Positions 16,785-25,134 of a stretch of 64,000 nt of DNA are shown piece by piece. This DNA comes from UBA1433 sp964581565. Lineage in GTDB: Bacteria; Bacillota; Clostridia; Eubacteriales; UBA1433. The notes under the pieces were generated by a model. The model was not told the DNA's origin. It searched no databases and saw nothing but the letters and a program-made list of their open reading frames with translations. The stretch lies in contig CAZOOZ010000008.1 in NCBI GenBank assembly GCA_964581565.1, positions 44,513-108,512 on the forward strand. The letters are read 5' to 3'. How positions within the stretch are numbered: the stretch's first letter is position 1; each line of letters begins with the position of its first letter. Made by a program: the position numbers and the translations under genes.

Positions 16785-17994
16785 TAAATTAAAAATTAAA
16801 ATCAAGCCACTGGCATTTATGGACCTGCTGGCATTTAAAAACCTGATACCCAAACGAAAAAAAATGTTTGAGAACGCCTCTGTTGTATGTCCCGAGGCGA
16901 AACCGGTCGTCAATGAGTTGGCAAGGCGCTTGCATCCCATAAGGCAATATATGACGATAGCGGAAGTCATAGATGAGACGCCTGACGTGAAAAGCTTCAA
17001 ACTCAAAGCGGATATTGCCCGGCAAACAAGCGAGCTTGCTGTGTTTCGCGCAGGACAATATTTATCTGTGAAATTAAACGTGGAAGACGAACATATAACC
17101 CGTCCGTATTCCATTGCATCTTCGCCTAAGGAAGCGCAGGAAGGGTATTACAGGCTGACAATCAAGCGCGCCGCGTTCGCTACGGATTATCTATGGGGAA
17201 ACTGGAAAATCGGAGCTCAAATAGAGACATCAGGGCCGGAAGGTCAGTTTTATTACACGAGGCTGCGCGATATGCCACACATTGTAGGCATTGCCGGCGG
17301 CAGCGGAATCACGCCGTTTTTAAGCATGATGAGTGACTTTGAAGATAAAGGATGGCTCGTGAATTTCACGCTGTTCTACGGCTGTAACTGTGCAGGTGAT
17401 ATTGTCTGCCGTAAACAGATTGACCAAATTGCAGAAAACAGTAAAGGAAAGCTCAAAGTGGTATATATCATGGCCAAAGAAGAGCCCGAGGAGAATATGG
17501 AGAAGGGATTTATAACAGCAGAGCTGATCAAAAAATATGTGCAACCCGAACTATGCAGCTTCTTCATTTGCGGTCCGCAGGCCATGTATACATTTATCAA
17601 CAAGGAGCTTGCTCAGTTCTCTCTGCCGCTCAAGCAGCTGCGTTATGAAGTTTTTGGAGAAGCCAAGAATGTTGCCGCAATGGAAGACTATCCGCAAAAC
17701 GTGCCCGACAGCTTTACAATAAAGGCTGTATATCGGGAAGAGACGAAGAAAATACCCGCTTTCTCAAGAGAATCCGTGCTGGTGGCAATGGAACGTGCCG
17801 GCTTTGCACCGCCATCCAAGTGCCGTAGCGGGCAATGTGCATTCTGCCGAACACGGCTGATTTCGGGGGATGTGTATGTGCCGTCTTCATCCGATGACAG
17901 GCGAAATGCAGATAAAAAATTTGGTATCATACATGCGTGTTCCTCATATCCGTTAAGTGATTTAGTGATCGAAGTGCCTCATGATGAAGTGTGA
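16777..17994 (+). CDS. Ferredoxin-NAD(P)H reductase with C-terminal 2Fe-2S domain (module 2)
   Basis: This 405-residue paralogue of 13888-15099 has RPYSIASSP (109-117), GGSGITPF (174-181), FICGPQAM and a ferredoxin domain with Cys349, Cys354, Cys357 and Cys388. Its start overlaps the end of the preceding flavoprotein gene by 8 bases, and AAGGAGG lies upstream. It is the last gene of the GntR-associated block, followed by a terminator at about 18045. By domain order it resembles reductase components of multicomponent oxygenases, but no oxygenase is present and the host appears anaerobic, so an electron-donating role to a reductase is inferred. Confidence 0.88.
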   Translation: MSDKLKIKIKPLAFMDLLAFKNLIPKRKKMFENASVVCPEAKPVVNELARRLHPIRQYMTIAEVIDETPDVKSFKLKADIARQTSELAVFRAGQYLSVKLNVEDEHITRPYSIASSPKEAQEGYYRLTIKRAAFATDYLWGNWKIGAQIETSGPEGQFYYTRLRDMPHIVGIAGGSGITPFLSMMSDFEDKGWLVNFTLFYGCNCAGDIVCRKQIDQIAENSKGKLKVVYIMAKEEPEENMEKGFITAELIKKYVQPELCSFFICGPQAMYTFINKELAQFSLPLKQLRYEVFGEAKNVAAMEDYPQNVPDSFTIKAVYREETKKIPAFSRESVLVAMERAGFAPPSKCRSGQCAFCRTRLISGDVYVPSSSDDRRNADKKFGIIHACSSYPLSDLVIEVPHDEV

Positions 17995-18044
17995 GAGAGT
18001 ATAAATAGTTCATAACTCAATGAAAGTTCAAAATTTATGTAAAA

Positions 18045-18075
18045 TAAAGGCCGGTCTTATTGATCCGGTCTTTTG
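18045..18075 (+). terminator. Terminator after the redox-module block
   Basis: GGCCGG (18049-18054) pairs with CCGGTC (18065-18070, one G-U pair) around a 10-base loop and is followed by TTTT. Confidence 0.75.
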
Positions 18076-18125
18076 ATGTGCGCGAATACTTTTTAACCTT
18101 AAATTGCAGATACTGTAAAAAGCTA

Positions 18126-18173
18126 TTGACAAATACAGTCAGGGATATTAAACTAAAGTTAGTTAAAACTAAC
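18126..18173 (+). promoter_or_regulatory. ABC exporter promoter with GTTAG-N6-CTAAC operator, copy 2
   Basis: TTGACA (18126-18131), 17 bases, TAAACT (18149-18154), then the operator GTTAGTTAAAACTAAC (18158-18173) just after the -10. A dimer bound there would block transcription start. The remaining leader to 18423 is AT-rich; it contains a 24-codon frame (18247-18321, no strong ribosome site) that might be a leader peptide but is not called. Confidence 0.75.
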
Positions 18174-18423
18174 TAAATAATGTCGTTATTAATTCAAGTC
18201 GGTTAATAAAAAAAAGAATTATCGTTTGATACATCAAAAGAAAGTAATGAAAAAATTTTTTACAAAAACATCATTAGAAAGTATAACTCGATTTTGTATA
18301 GTTTTTATCCAACAATTATAGAAGAGAATGTCTTCTTTAAAATATAAAGCCGAAAAGCTATTCTTTAAAATGCCGAATATAGTTGATTAGGTTCAGTTTA
18401 AGTTTTTAGGAGGATGAAGAAGT

Positions 18424-20208
18424 ATGACAAAAGAAAAAAAAATAAATATTTTAAAAAGGTTTACCCCCTATATGGGTACAAAGAAAGGTCTTCTTCCTTT
18501 GTCGTTAGTGCTGTCAGGAATTTCTGCAGTTCTCAATATTTTGCCTTTTGTGCTTGTATGGTACATAACACGTGATATATTATCAGATCCGCAAGCAATT
18601 GATTTTTCAAAAGTTCATTTTTATGCGTGGCTTGCCTTTGCAAGCGCGATAGGAGGAATAGTAGCATATTTTTGTGCGCTTATGAGCTCGCATCTTGCGG
18701 CCTTTCGTGTAGAGGTTGGAATGCAAAAAGTCGGTATGGAAAAAATATTATCTATGCCGCTTGGTTTTTTTGATTTGAATTCGAGCGGAAAAATACGAAA
18801 AATCGTCAATGACGGAGCAGGGACGACGCATACATTTTTAGCACACCAACTCCCTGATATGGCAGGCAGTATTGTCTCCCCCGTTATTTTAATCGCGCTA
18901 ATTTTTACTTTTGATTGGCGAATGGGGCTGGCTTCTCTCGTCCCTATTATTTTGGGGTTTATAACCATGAAGTTTATGACAAGTACCAAAGGCAGACAGT
19001 TTCAGAAAAATTATTTTGATTCATTAGAGGAAATGAGCTCTGAATCCGTAGAATATGTGCGAGGAATCCCGGTAGTTAAAACTTTTGGTCAAACAATATT
19101 TTCTTTTAAACGATTCTATAACAGCATCATCAAATATAAAGAGATGGTTCATGCGTATACGCTTCTTTGGCAAAAACCGATGTCTTTTTATACTATTATT
19201 ATGCAGTCGGCCACATTCTTTTTGATCCCTATGGCAATTCTTTTGATTGGAAGAGGAGAAAATCTCGTCATTGTGCTTGCGGATTTTGTCTTTTATATTC
19301 TGATATCTCCTATCTTTACTATCCTTTTAATGAAATCGATGTATTTTCAGCAAAACGCAATGATTGCAGAGCAAGCAATTGACAGGATAGATAACCTTCT
19401 TGATTATCCTATGATGAGCTACAGCAAAAATATAAAAAACATTAACAATCATAGTTTGGAGTTCAAAAATGTCGTTTTTTCATATGAGGGAAGCGGCAAA
19501 CGTGCTATTGATAACATCAGTTTTAAGTTAAACGAAGGAGAAACAATTGCGCTTGTTGGGGCTTCAGGAGGAGGAAAAACAACAATTGCACGACTGGCTG
19601 CACGCTTTTGGGATGCAGATGAAGGAGAGATATTAATCGGAGGAGTAAACGTTAAAGATATTCCTCAAAAAGAACTAATGGATAATATTTCTTTTGTTTT
19701 TCAAAGTACTAAGCTGTTTAAAGGCTCATTAAGAGACAATATAGTTTTTGGAAAAGAAAATGTTGGAGACGAAGAGCTGAATAAAGCAATTGATTTTTCA
19801 CAGTCAAGAGAGATCATAGAAAATCTATCTAATGGAATTAATACAGTAATCGGTTCAAAAGGAACTTATCTTTCAGGCGGAGAACAACAAAGAATTGCGC
19901 TTGCCAGAGCAATTGTAAAAAATGCTCCAATCGTACTCTTGGATGAAGCCACTGCTTTCGCGGATCCCGAAAATGAACACTTAATCCAAAAAGCTTTGAA
20001 AGAACTCAGCCGCGGAAAAACAACTCTCATGATTGCGCATCGGCTTACAAGCGTACAAAACGTTGATAGAATTCTTGTTATAAAAAGCGGGAAAATCACG
20101 GAGGAAGGAACGCATAAGGAACTATTAAACAAAGACGGACTCTATAAAACGATGTGGGATGAATATCAACAATCTGTCATATGGAAAATCAATGCAAAAG
20201 ATGCTTAA
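18424..20208 (+). CDS. ABC exporter half-transporter, subunit 1 (permease-ATPase fusion)
   Basis: This 594-residue type IV ABC exporter has six predicted membrane helices in residues about 20-315 and an ATPase domain from about 345. Walker A GASGGGKT lies near residue 379, the signature LSGGEQQR near 483 and Walker B IVLLDEAT near 503, so the catalytic Glu is present. The D-loop reads AFADPEN instead of SALD, a variant I associate with the siderophore/metal (YbtPQ/IrtAB-like) and related drug exporters. It forms a heterodimer with the next gene. GGAGG precedes the ATG. The cargo is unknown; the shared operator with the methyltransferase and flavodiiron genes points to a stress response. Confidence 0.92.
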   Translation: MTKEKKINILKRFTPYMGTKKGLLPLSLVLSGISAVLNILPFVLVWYITRDILSDPQAIDFSKVHFYAWLAFASAIGGIVAYFCALMSSHLAAFRVEVGMQKVGMEKILSMPLGFFDLNSSGKIRKIVNDGAGTTHTFLAHQLPDMAGSIVSPVILIALIFTFDWRMGLASLVPIILGFITMKFMTSTKGRQFQKNYFDSLEEMSSESVEYVRGIPVVKTFGQTIFSFKRFYNSIIKYKEMVHAYTLLWQKPMSFYTIIMQSATFFLIPMAILLIGRGENLVIVLADFVFYILISPIFTILLMKSMYFQQNAMIAEQAIDRIDNLLDYPMMSYSKNIKNINNHSLEFKNVVFSYEGSGKRAIDNISFKLNEGETIALVGASGGGKTTIARLAARFWDADEGEILIGGVNVKDIPQKELMDNISFVFQSTKLFKGSLRDNIVFGKENVGDEELNKAIDFSQSREIIENLSNGINTVIGSKGTYLSGGEQQRIALARAIVKNAPIVLLDEATAFADPENEHLIQKALKELSRGKTTLMIAHRLTSVQNVDRILVIKSGKITEEGTHKELLNKDGLYKTMWDEYQQSVIWKINAKDA

Positions 20209-20218
20209 GGAGGAGAAA

Positions 20219-21952
20219 ATGATTAAGTATTTTCAAAATAAATATGCCATGTCTGAACAAGGAGTGAAAGACCTGATTCGCTCCATTATTTGGACGGTCA
20301 TTATGGATATCAGCTTTATGATTCCGGTTATTTTCGGCTTTAAATTCTTGGATGAACACTTGACCACATTACTAAATGCTTCAAACAGCTCGGGAAGCAG
20401 TGTTCTCTATTATATAATCATGGCTCTGGCCGCTTTGCTGGTCATGTTTGTAATTGCTTATTTCCAGTATGATTCGACTTATACCAGAATTTACGAAGAA
20501 AGCGCAAGGAGAAGAATTAGCCTGGCTGAAACATTAAGAAAGTTGCCATTAGCTTTTTTCGGCAAAAAGGATATTGCCGACTTAAGTGCGACAATCATGG
20601 AAGATGCCACACAAATTGAACAACAATTTTCCCATTCTGTACCTCAAATTTTTGCGTCGGCAGTGACCATTTTTATCATGGGTGTAATAATGTTCATTTA
20701 TAACTGGCAGTTATCCCTTGCTGTATTCTGGGTTGTTCCGGTTGCACTTTTGGTTTTTTATCTGTCGAGAAAATTTCAAAATAGTATGCATACAAAGCTC
20801 TATCATGTAAAAAGAGATATTTCAGATAATATTCAAGAAGAGCTCGATTCAATTTATGAGATAAAATCCTATAATAGAGAAGAGGATTTTTCAAGTAGTT
20901 TTAATACAAAGCTGGATAATTATGAAAAGTTTTTGATTAAAGGTGAACTGTTACTCGGTGCGTTGATCAACGTTTCCTATGTGATATTAAAGCTGGGGCT
21001 GCCCAGTGTGATACTGGCGGGCGCGTATCTTTTGGCAAACGGATCGGTTAGTATATTTGCGTACCTTGTATTTCTTGTCGTAACGGCACGTATTTATAAT
21101 CCAATCATGGATGCGATGAATAACTTAGCACTTCTTCTGTTTCTCAATGTTCGCATTAACCGCATGAAAGAGATGGATCAAATGCCAAGACAGGATGGAA
21201 GAACTGAGTTTAATCTTAATAATTATGATATTGAATTCAAAAACGTCGATTTTTCATATCAAAATGGGGTACAAACGTTAAAGAATGTTAGTTTTACGGC
21301 AAAACAAGGCGAAGTGACTGCGCTTGTAGGACCTTCTGGCGGCGGAAAGAGTACAGTGGTCAAGTTGTCTGCGCGTTTCTGGGATATAGATAAAGGGCTC
21401 ATCACCTTGGGCGGAGAAGATATCTCCCGAATTGATCCTGAAATTCTTCTGAATAATTTTTCAATTGTTTTTCAGGATGTAATACTCTTTAATTCAAGTG
21501 TCATGGATAATATCCGCCTTGGAAAGAAAGATGCGCCTGATGAAGAAGTAATGAAGGCGGCGTATCTTGCGCAATGCGATGAGTTTGTAAGAAAACTTCC
21601 GCAAGGATATGATACATTGATCGGCGAAAACGGCGAAAGATTATCAGGAGGTGAAAGACAGCGTATATCCATTGCCAGAGCCATACTCAAGGACGCGCCA
21701 ATTATCCTGCTTGATGAGGCTACGGCATCTCTTGATGCGGAAAATGAGAGTAAAATTCAAAGAGCCCTTAGCGAGCTTATTAAAAACAAAACTGTTTTGA
21801 TTATTGCTCATCGTATGAGAACAGTTTCAGGTGCCGATAAAATTGTTGTTATTAAAGATGGTGCTATCGCAGAGGCAGGCGCGCCTCGGGTGCTAAAAGA
21901 AAAACAAGGAATATTTGCATCTATGGTAAAAACACAATATCAAAATAATTAA
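20219..21952 (+). CDS. ABC exporter half-transporter, subunit 2 (permease-ATPase fusion)
   Basis: This 577-residue partner of the preceding gene has six membrane helices then an ATPase domain with Walker A GPSGGGKS, signature LSGGERQR, Walker B IILLDEAT and a canonical D-loop (ASLDAEN). The start at 20219 is chosen for AAGGAGG five bases upstream; earlier in-frame ATGs lie inside subunit 1. It begins 10 bases after subunit 1 ends and is surely co-transcribed. The Lys/Ser P-loop and H-loop (IIAHRM) are intact, so both sites could be active. It probably exports a lipophilic drug, peptide or metal-chelate. Confidence 0.92.
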   Translation: MIKYFQNKYAMSEQGVKDLIRSIIWTVIMDISFMIPVIFGFKFLDEHLTTLLNASNSSGSSVLYYIIMALAALLVMFVIAYFQYDSTYTRIYEESARRRISLAETLRKLPLAFFGKKDIADLSATIMEDATQIEQQFSHSVPQIFASAVTIFIMGVIMFIYNWQLSLAVFWVVPVALLVFYLSRKFQNSMHTKLYHVKRDISDNIQEELDSIYEIKSYNREEDFSSSFNTKLDNYEKFLIKGELLLGALINVSYVILKLGLPSVILAGAYLLANGSVSIFAYLVFLVVTARIYNPIMDAMNNLALLLFLNVRINRMKEMDQMPRQDGRTEFNLNNYDIEFKNVDFSYQNGVQTLKNVSFTAKQGEVTALVGPSGGGKSTVVKLSARFWDIDKGLITLGGEDISRIDPEILLNNFSIVFQDVILFNSSVMDNIRLGKKDAPDEEVMKAAYLAQCDEFVRKLPQGYDTLIGENGERLSGGERQRISIARAILKDAPIILLDEATASLDAENESKIQRALSELIKNKTVLIIAHRMRTVSGADKIVVIKDGAIAEAGAPRVLKEKQGIFASMVKTQYQNN

Positions 21953-22037
21953 TATGTTGTATCAAATAATATAAATGCATGAAGTATAGGATAATATAAA
22001 GAAATTAGAAAGCAATAAGTAACCAAAGTTGTAATTA

Positions 22038-22075
22038 CATGAAGCAAGTGTCTTTAAAGAGGCACTTGCTTCATG
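22038..22075. repeat. Long perfect inverted repeat after the ABC operon
   Basis: CATGAAGCAAGTG (22038-22050) and CACTTGCTTCATG (22063-22075) form 13-bp perfect arms with a 12-base loop. There is no T run on either side, so a standard terminator is not supported; it may be an mRNA 3' stabiliser. The rest of 21953-22220 shows no gene. Confidence 0.6.
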
Positions 22076-22220
22076 GAGAGCACGATTAAAGTTCATTACA
22101 CAAATATGGAAGATATTTATCGACATCCGTTCTTTTTGCATACTATAAATTCTTTAAATGTAATAATAATTTATAAAAATGTAAGATGTATATGAAAAAG
22201 GAAGAAAAATCCGTATAAAC

Positions 22221-22250
22221 AAAAAGCAGACCGACATATCGTCAGCCTGT
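22221..22250 (-). terminator. Terminator of the SOD gene
   Basis: On the minus strand CAGGCTGAC and GTCGGTCTG pair (with two G-U pairs) around GATAT and are followed by CTTTTTG. It resembles in sequence the hairpin at 24949-24982. Confidence 0.7.
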
Positions 22251-22295
22251 TTTCGTTTTTATGAACATCCACTGGGGAGAGTGTGTCTATAGCAT

Positions 22296-22943
22296 TTACG
22301 CAAAGCCCTTTGACATATTTGCCATGCAATCCTTATAAAGCTCTCCGGCTTGTTTCCAATTTGCTACATTGAACCAATCATCGATATAGGCTGCCCGCTC
22401 ATTGTAATGTTTTAAATAATACGCATGTTCCCAAACATCAATGGCCGCAACGGGACAAAGATTCTGAACAATAGGCGTATTTTGATTGGCCGATGTGACA
22501 ATTTTGAGCTTCCCGCTCTGGTCCACGACAAGCCATGCGTATCCCGAGCCGAACACAGATAGTGCCTGCTTTTTAAACGCGTCGTAAAAGTCTTCGACAG
22601 ACCCAAAATCCTGTACGATTGCATTATAAAGCATCCCGGCCTGTGAACGTATCTCCAAATTAGACATGCCGTTAAAATAGAAGATGTGGTTATAAACTCC
22701 GCCGCCGTTATTAATGACAGACTGCCGGATGGCTACCGGAAGTCTGTCCGCGTTATAGATCAACTCTTCAAGCGACCAGTTGTGCAGATCCGGATAGTCT
22801 TTCAATGCGCTATTGAGATTGTTGACATATGTTTGCAGGTGCCGGTCGTGATGTAAATGCATCGTTTTTGTATCGATATACGGTTCAAGTGCATCGTAAG
22901 CATAAGGAAGGGGTGGATTTACAAATGGATAATGCTCATTCAT
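22296..22943 (-). CDS. sodA: Superoxide dismutase (Mn/Fe family)
   Basis: This 215-residue SOD dismutates superoxide in the cytoplasm. Metal ligands are His31 (LHHDRH), His86 (YNHIFYF), Asp169 and His173 (DVWEHAYY); the gateway tyrosine is Tyr39. Residues that discriminate metals favour manganese: Gly-rich NNGGGVYNH rather than the AAQVWNH of FeSOD, and Gln155 in ANQNTP. The usual second His of the KHH motif is Leu36. AGGAGG precedes the ATG. It has its own terminator and is divergent from the flavodiiron gene, forming an oxygen-defence pair. A 69-codon frame at 22940-23149 overlaps its start by ATGA. Confidence 0.95.
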   Translation of the reverse strand: MNEHYPFVNPPLPYAYDALEPYIDTKTMHLHHDRHLQTYVNNLNSALKDYPDLHNWSLEELIYNADRLPVAIRQSVINNGGGVYNHIFYFNGMSNLEIRSQAGMLYNAIVQDFGSVEDFYDAFKKQALSVFGSGYAWLVVDQSGKLKIVTSANQNTPIVQNLCPVAAIDVWEHAYYLKHYNERAAYIDDWFNVANWKQAGELYKDCMANMSKGFA

Positions 22944-23149
22944 ACAATAGCCTCCTGTTTTGTCTTATAATATATAGCATATTCGACCATGTTGAAGATG
23001 TTAATCCGGTTTCGGTCAAAATGAAAACCGTTGAGAGCTATTTCAATATTTCGTGATGACAGAATCTTCTTGTCGTTGGGGTTAAGTATTGGATGGTTAT
23101 TTGTGTTTAATAGTTTTAAAACTCTATTCAACATGCCTAACCGATACAT
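22940..23149 (-). CDS. Possible small protein coupled to SOD
   Basis: A 69-codon frame ends in a 4-base ATGA overlap with the SOD start, which is a common translational coupling arrangement. The sequence (ILNPNDKKILSSRNIEIALN, then NMVEYAIYYKTKQ) has a protein-like composition, but I do not recognise it and its own ribosome site is poor. It may be an accidental frame in the SOD leader. Confidence 0.3.
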   Translation of the reverse strand: MYRLGMLNRVLKLLNTNNHPILNPNDKKILSSRNIEIALNGFHFDRNRINIFNMVEYAIYYKTKQEAIV

Positions 23150-23408
23150 AAAAATTATCTTTCATGTGGTTTGTTTATCATGATGTCGTGCGGTTAATTG
23201 ACTTTATTATAGTCATGTGCGATTCATAATAGAAAAAATAAGCCGACTCTTGATAAATTTGTATCATATTCATCCTGTTATGGCTTGCATATGTTGCAGC
23301 AGAATGATTCCATCAAAAATTTATTCATACTTCAATATTTTCTGGAGTATGTCAGCAACGCAATCTTGTAAAATTTAATGCCTTTATGGTATGCAATTTC
23401 TTTCTCCG

Positions 23409-23463
23409 TTGTATTTTTTACTGAAAAGTGGTAAAATATATCACAAGGTTAGAATTAGCTAAC
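23409..23463 (+). promoter_or_regulatory. Flavodiiron promoter with GTTAG-N6-CTAAC operator, copy 3
   Basis: TTGTAT (about 23409), 17 bases, TAAAAT (about 23432-23437) is followed by GTTAGAATTAGCTAAC at 23448-23463. The arms are identical to copies 1 and 2 and the position downstream of the -10 is the same; the 6-base spacer differs. The leader from here to the start codon at 23566 holds no gene. Confidence 0.65.
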
Positions 23464-23565
23464 TACAATCTGTTTTTTGCGGCAGTGATTAATTCAGTCT
23501 GTGAAAAATTATTTTTTTCTATATGCTATGCGTTGAATAAAATTTTATTAAAGGAAGATAACATC

Positions 23566-24780
23566 ATGTATTGTGTAAGACAAATTACTCCCCAAGTATT
23601 CTGGGTAGGAGGAAACGACCGGAGACTTGCGCTGTTTGAGAATATGTTTCCTCTGCCGAACGGCATCGCCTATAATTCGTATCTAATCATGGATGAAAAG
23701 GTGGCGCTGATGGATACAGTTGATTCTTCGATCACTCGCCAGTTTTTGGAAAATATCGAGCATGTGCTCGATGGCAGAGCCATCGACTATCTTATCGTGA
23801 ACCACATGGAGCCGGACCATTGTGCCAACATTGAGGAACTCTGCCGGCGGTATCCTGAAATGAAGATTGTCGGCAATCAAAAAACCTTTCAGATGATCCG
23901 CCAATTTTATGATTTCGATATTGAATACAGCACCTTGGAGGTGCATGAAAAAGATACCCTAAATCTTGGCGTGTATACTCTGCGTTTCTTTTTTGCTCCC
24001 ATGGTTCACTGGCCGGAGGTAATGTTTAGCTATGAAGAACACAAAGGGATTCTTTTTTCGGCCGATGCGTTTGGCTCCTTTAGCGCTCTTCCCGGTGATC
24101 TTTTTGCCGACGAATTGGATTTTGAAGGGGCTTTTCTCGACGAGGCGCGCCGTTACTATACCAATATCGTTGGTCGATACGGCGCACAGGTACAAGCGGC
24201 ACTAAAAAAGTTGTCTGGTACGGAAATCCGTTTACTTTGTCCCTTGCATGGCCCGATCTGGCGCAAAAATTTAAATTATATTTTGTCTAAATATGACCTG
24301 TGGAGCCGGTATCAACCGGAAAAGCGAGGTGTTGTTGTAGCCTATGCTTCCATGTACGGCAATACGGAGAATGCGGTGACTGTGATTGCGAATCATTTGG
24401 CGGAAAAGGGCGTGCAGGATATGCGGGTATATGACATTTCCAAGACACACGCTTCGTATGTCATTGCAGATGCGTTCAAATACAGCCATTTGATACTCGC
24501 CGCACCCACCTATAATTCCGGACTCTATTTCGGTATGGAAGCGCTCTTGAGGGATATGACGGTACTCAACCTGCAAAATCGGAAGGTCGCCTTGGTTGGA
24601 AACGGCTCCTGGGCACCGGCGTCGCAAACCATCATGCAGAAGATGATTGGTGAAATGAAGTATATGGAACTGCTCACGCCGCCGCTGGTTCTGCGTTCAT
24701 CGCTGAAGACTGTTCAGATGGCAGAACTTTTAAAATTTGTGGATACCGTAAGCGAGTCCATCTTGCGCCCGATAGTTTAA
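23566..24780 (+). CDS. Flavodiiron protein (O2/NO reductase, FprA type)
   Basis: This 404-residue protein has an N-terminal metallo-beta-lactamase-like diiron domain with HMEPDH (His80, Glu82, Asp84, His85), a bridging Asp in FSADAFGSF and His in CPLHGP, followed by a flavodoxin domain from about residue 255 (YASMYGNTENAV). Flavodiiron proteins reduce O2 to water or NO to N2O in anaerobes using reduced rubredoxin. ATG at 23566 with AAGGAAG is chosen, since the family starts about there (MYCVRQITPQVFWVGG); the frame extends upstream through the operator, which is not coding. It is divergent from SOD. No rubredoxin gene is visible nearby. Confidence 0.93.
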   Translation: MYCVRQITPQVFWVGGNDRRLALFENMFPLPNGIAYNSYLIMDEKVALMDTVDSSITRQFLENIEHVLDGRAIDYLIVNHMEPDHCANIEELCRRYPEMKIVGNQKTFQMIRQFYDFDIEYSTLEVHEKDTLNLGVYTLRFFFAPMVHWPEVMFSYEEHKGILFSADAFGSFSALPGDLFADELDFEGAFLDEARRYYTNIVGRYGAQVQAALKKLSGTEIRLLCPLHGPIWRKNLNYILSKYDLWSRYQPEKRGVVVAYASMYGNTENAVTVIANHLAEKGVQDMRVYDISKTHASYVIADAFKYSHLILAAPTYNSGLYFGMEALLRDMTVLNLQNRKVALVGNGSWAPASQTIMQKMIGEMKYMELLTPPLVLRSSLKTVQMAELLKFVDTVSESILRPIV

Positions 24781-24948
24781 TCTGAGTATAGTCCTTGCTA
24801 AACATGTCAATTATACTGCATTAATATTATAATGTATGCTTCTGACTAACATATGCTTTAGCCATTATCAGTCAATATCGTATCACAATACCATAATTTA
24901 ATTATAAAAAGAAAAGAAAAACATGTCATAAGAGGAATTCAGAGCAAA

Positions 24949-24982
24949 TAAAAACAGGTCGACGATAGGTCGGCCTGTTTTT
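24949..24982 (+). terminator. Terminator downstream of the flavodiiron gene
   Basis: AAAACAGG...CGAC pairs with GTCGG...CCTGTTTT around GATA, with T runs on both strands. It lies about 170 bases past the stop codon. Confidence 0.75.
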
Positions 24983-25029
24983 ATCGTTATAAAATATTTA
25001 AGGTTCATATAGACTCGTACGAGTGTTCA

Positions 25030-25125
25030 GGACAAACTCGAAAACCCTGCATAAAATAAAGTTTTTAGCAGCAGGCAAACGGATATTACGGTGCTGTATG
25101 TGTGCTAAACAAACCGATAAACTGG
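25030..25125. repeat. Direct repeat, copy A (about 95 bp)
   Basis: The sequence from GGACAAACTC through GCAGCAGGCAAACGGATAT to CCGATAAACTGG recurs at 25711-25803 with roughly 80 percent identity. Each copy lies just past the 3' end of a minus-strand gene (DUF7000-like here). A CCTGC...GCAGG stem followed by a T run on the minus strand suggests that terminator function is part of the unit. Confidence 0.7.
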
Positions 25126-25134
25126 TATTTGGAA

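Noticed and set aside
18247..18321. 24-codon frame in the ABC exporter leader, possible leader peptide
   Set aside because: The ribosome site is weak and no attenuator structure was identified downstream.
23428..23565. Longer N-terminus for the flavodiiron protein
   Set aside because: The extension runs through the operator and -10 region and does not match the family; ATG at 23566 has AAGGAAG.
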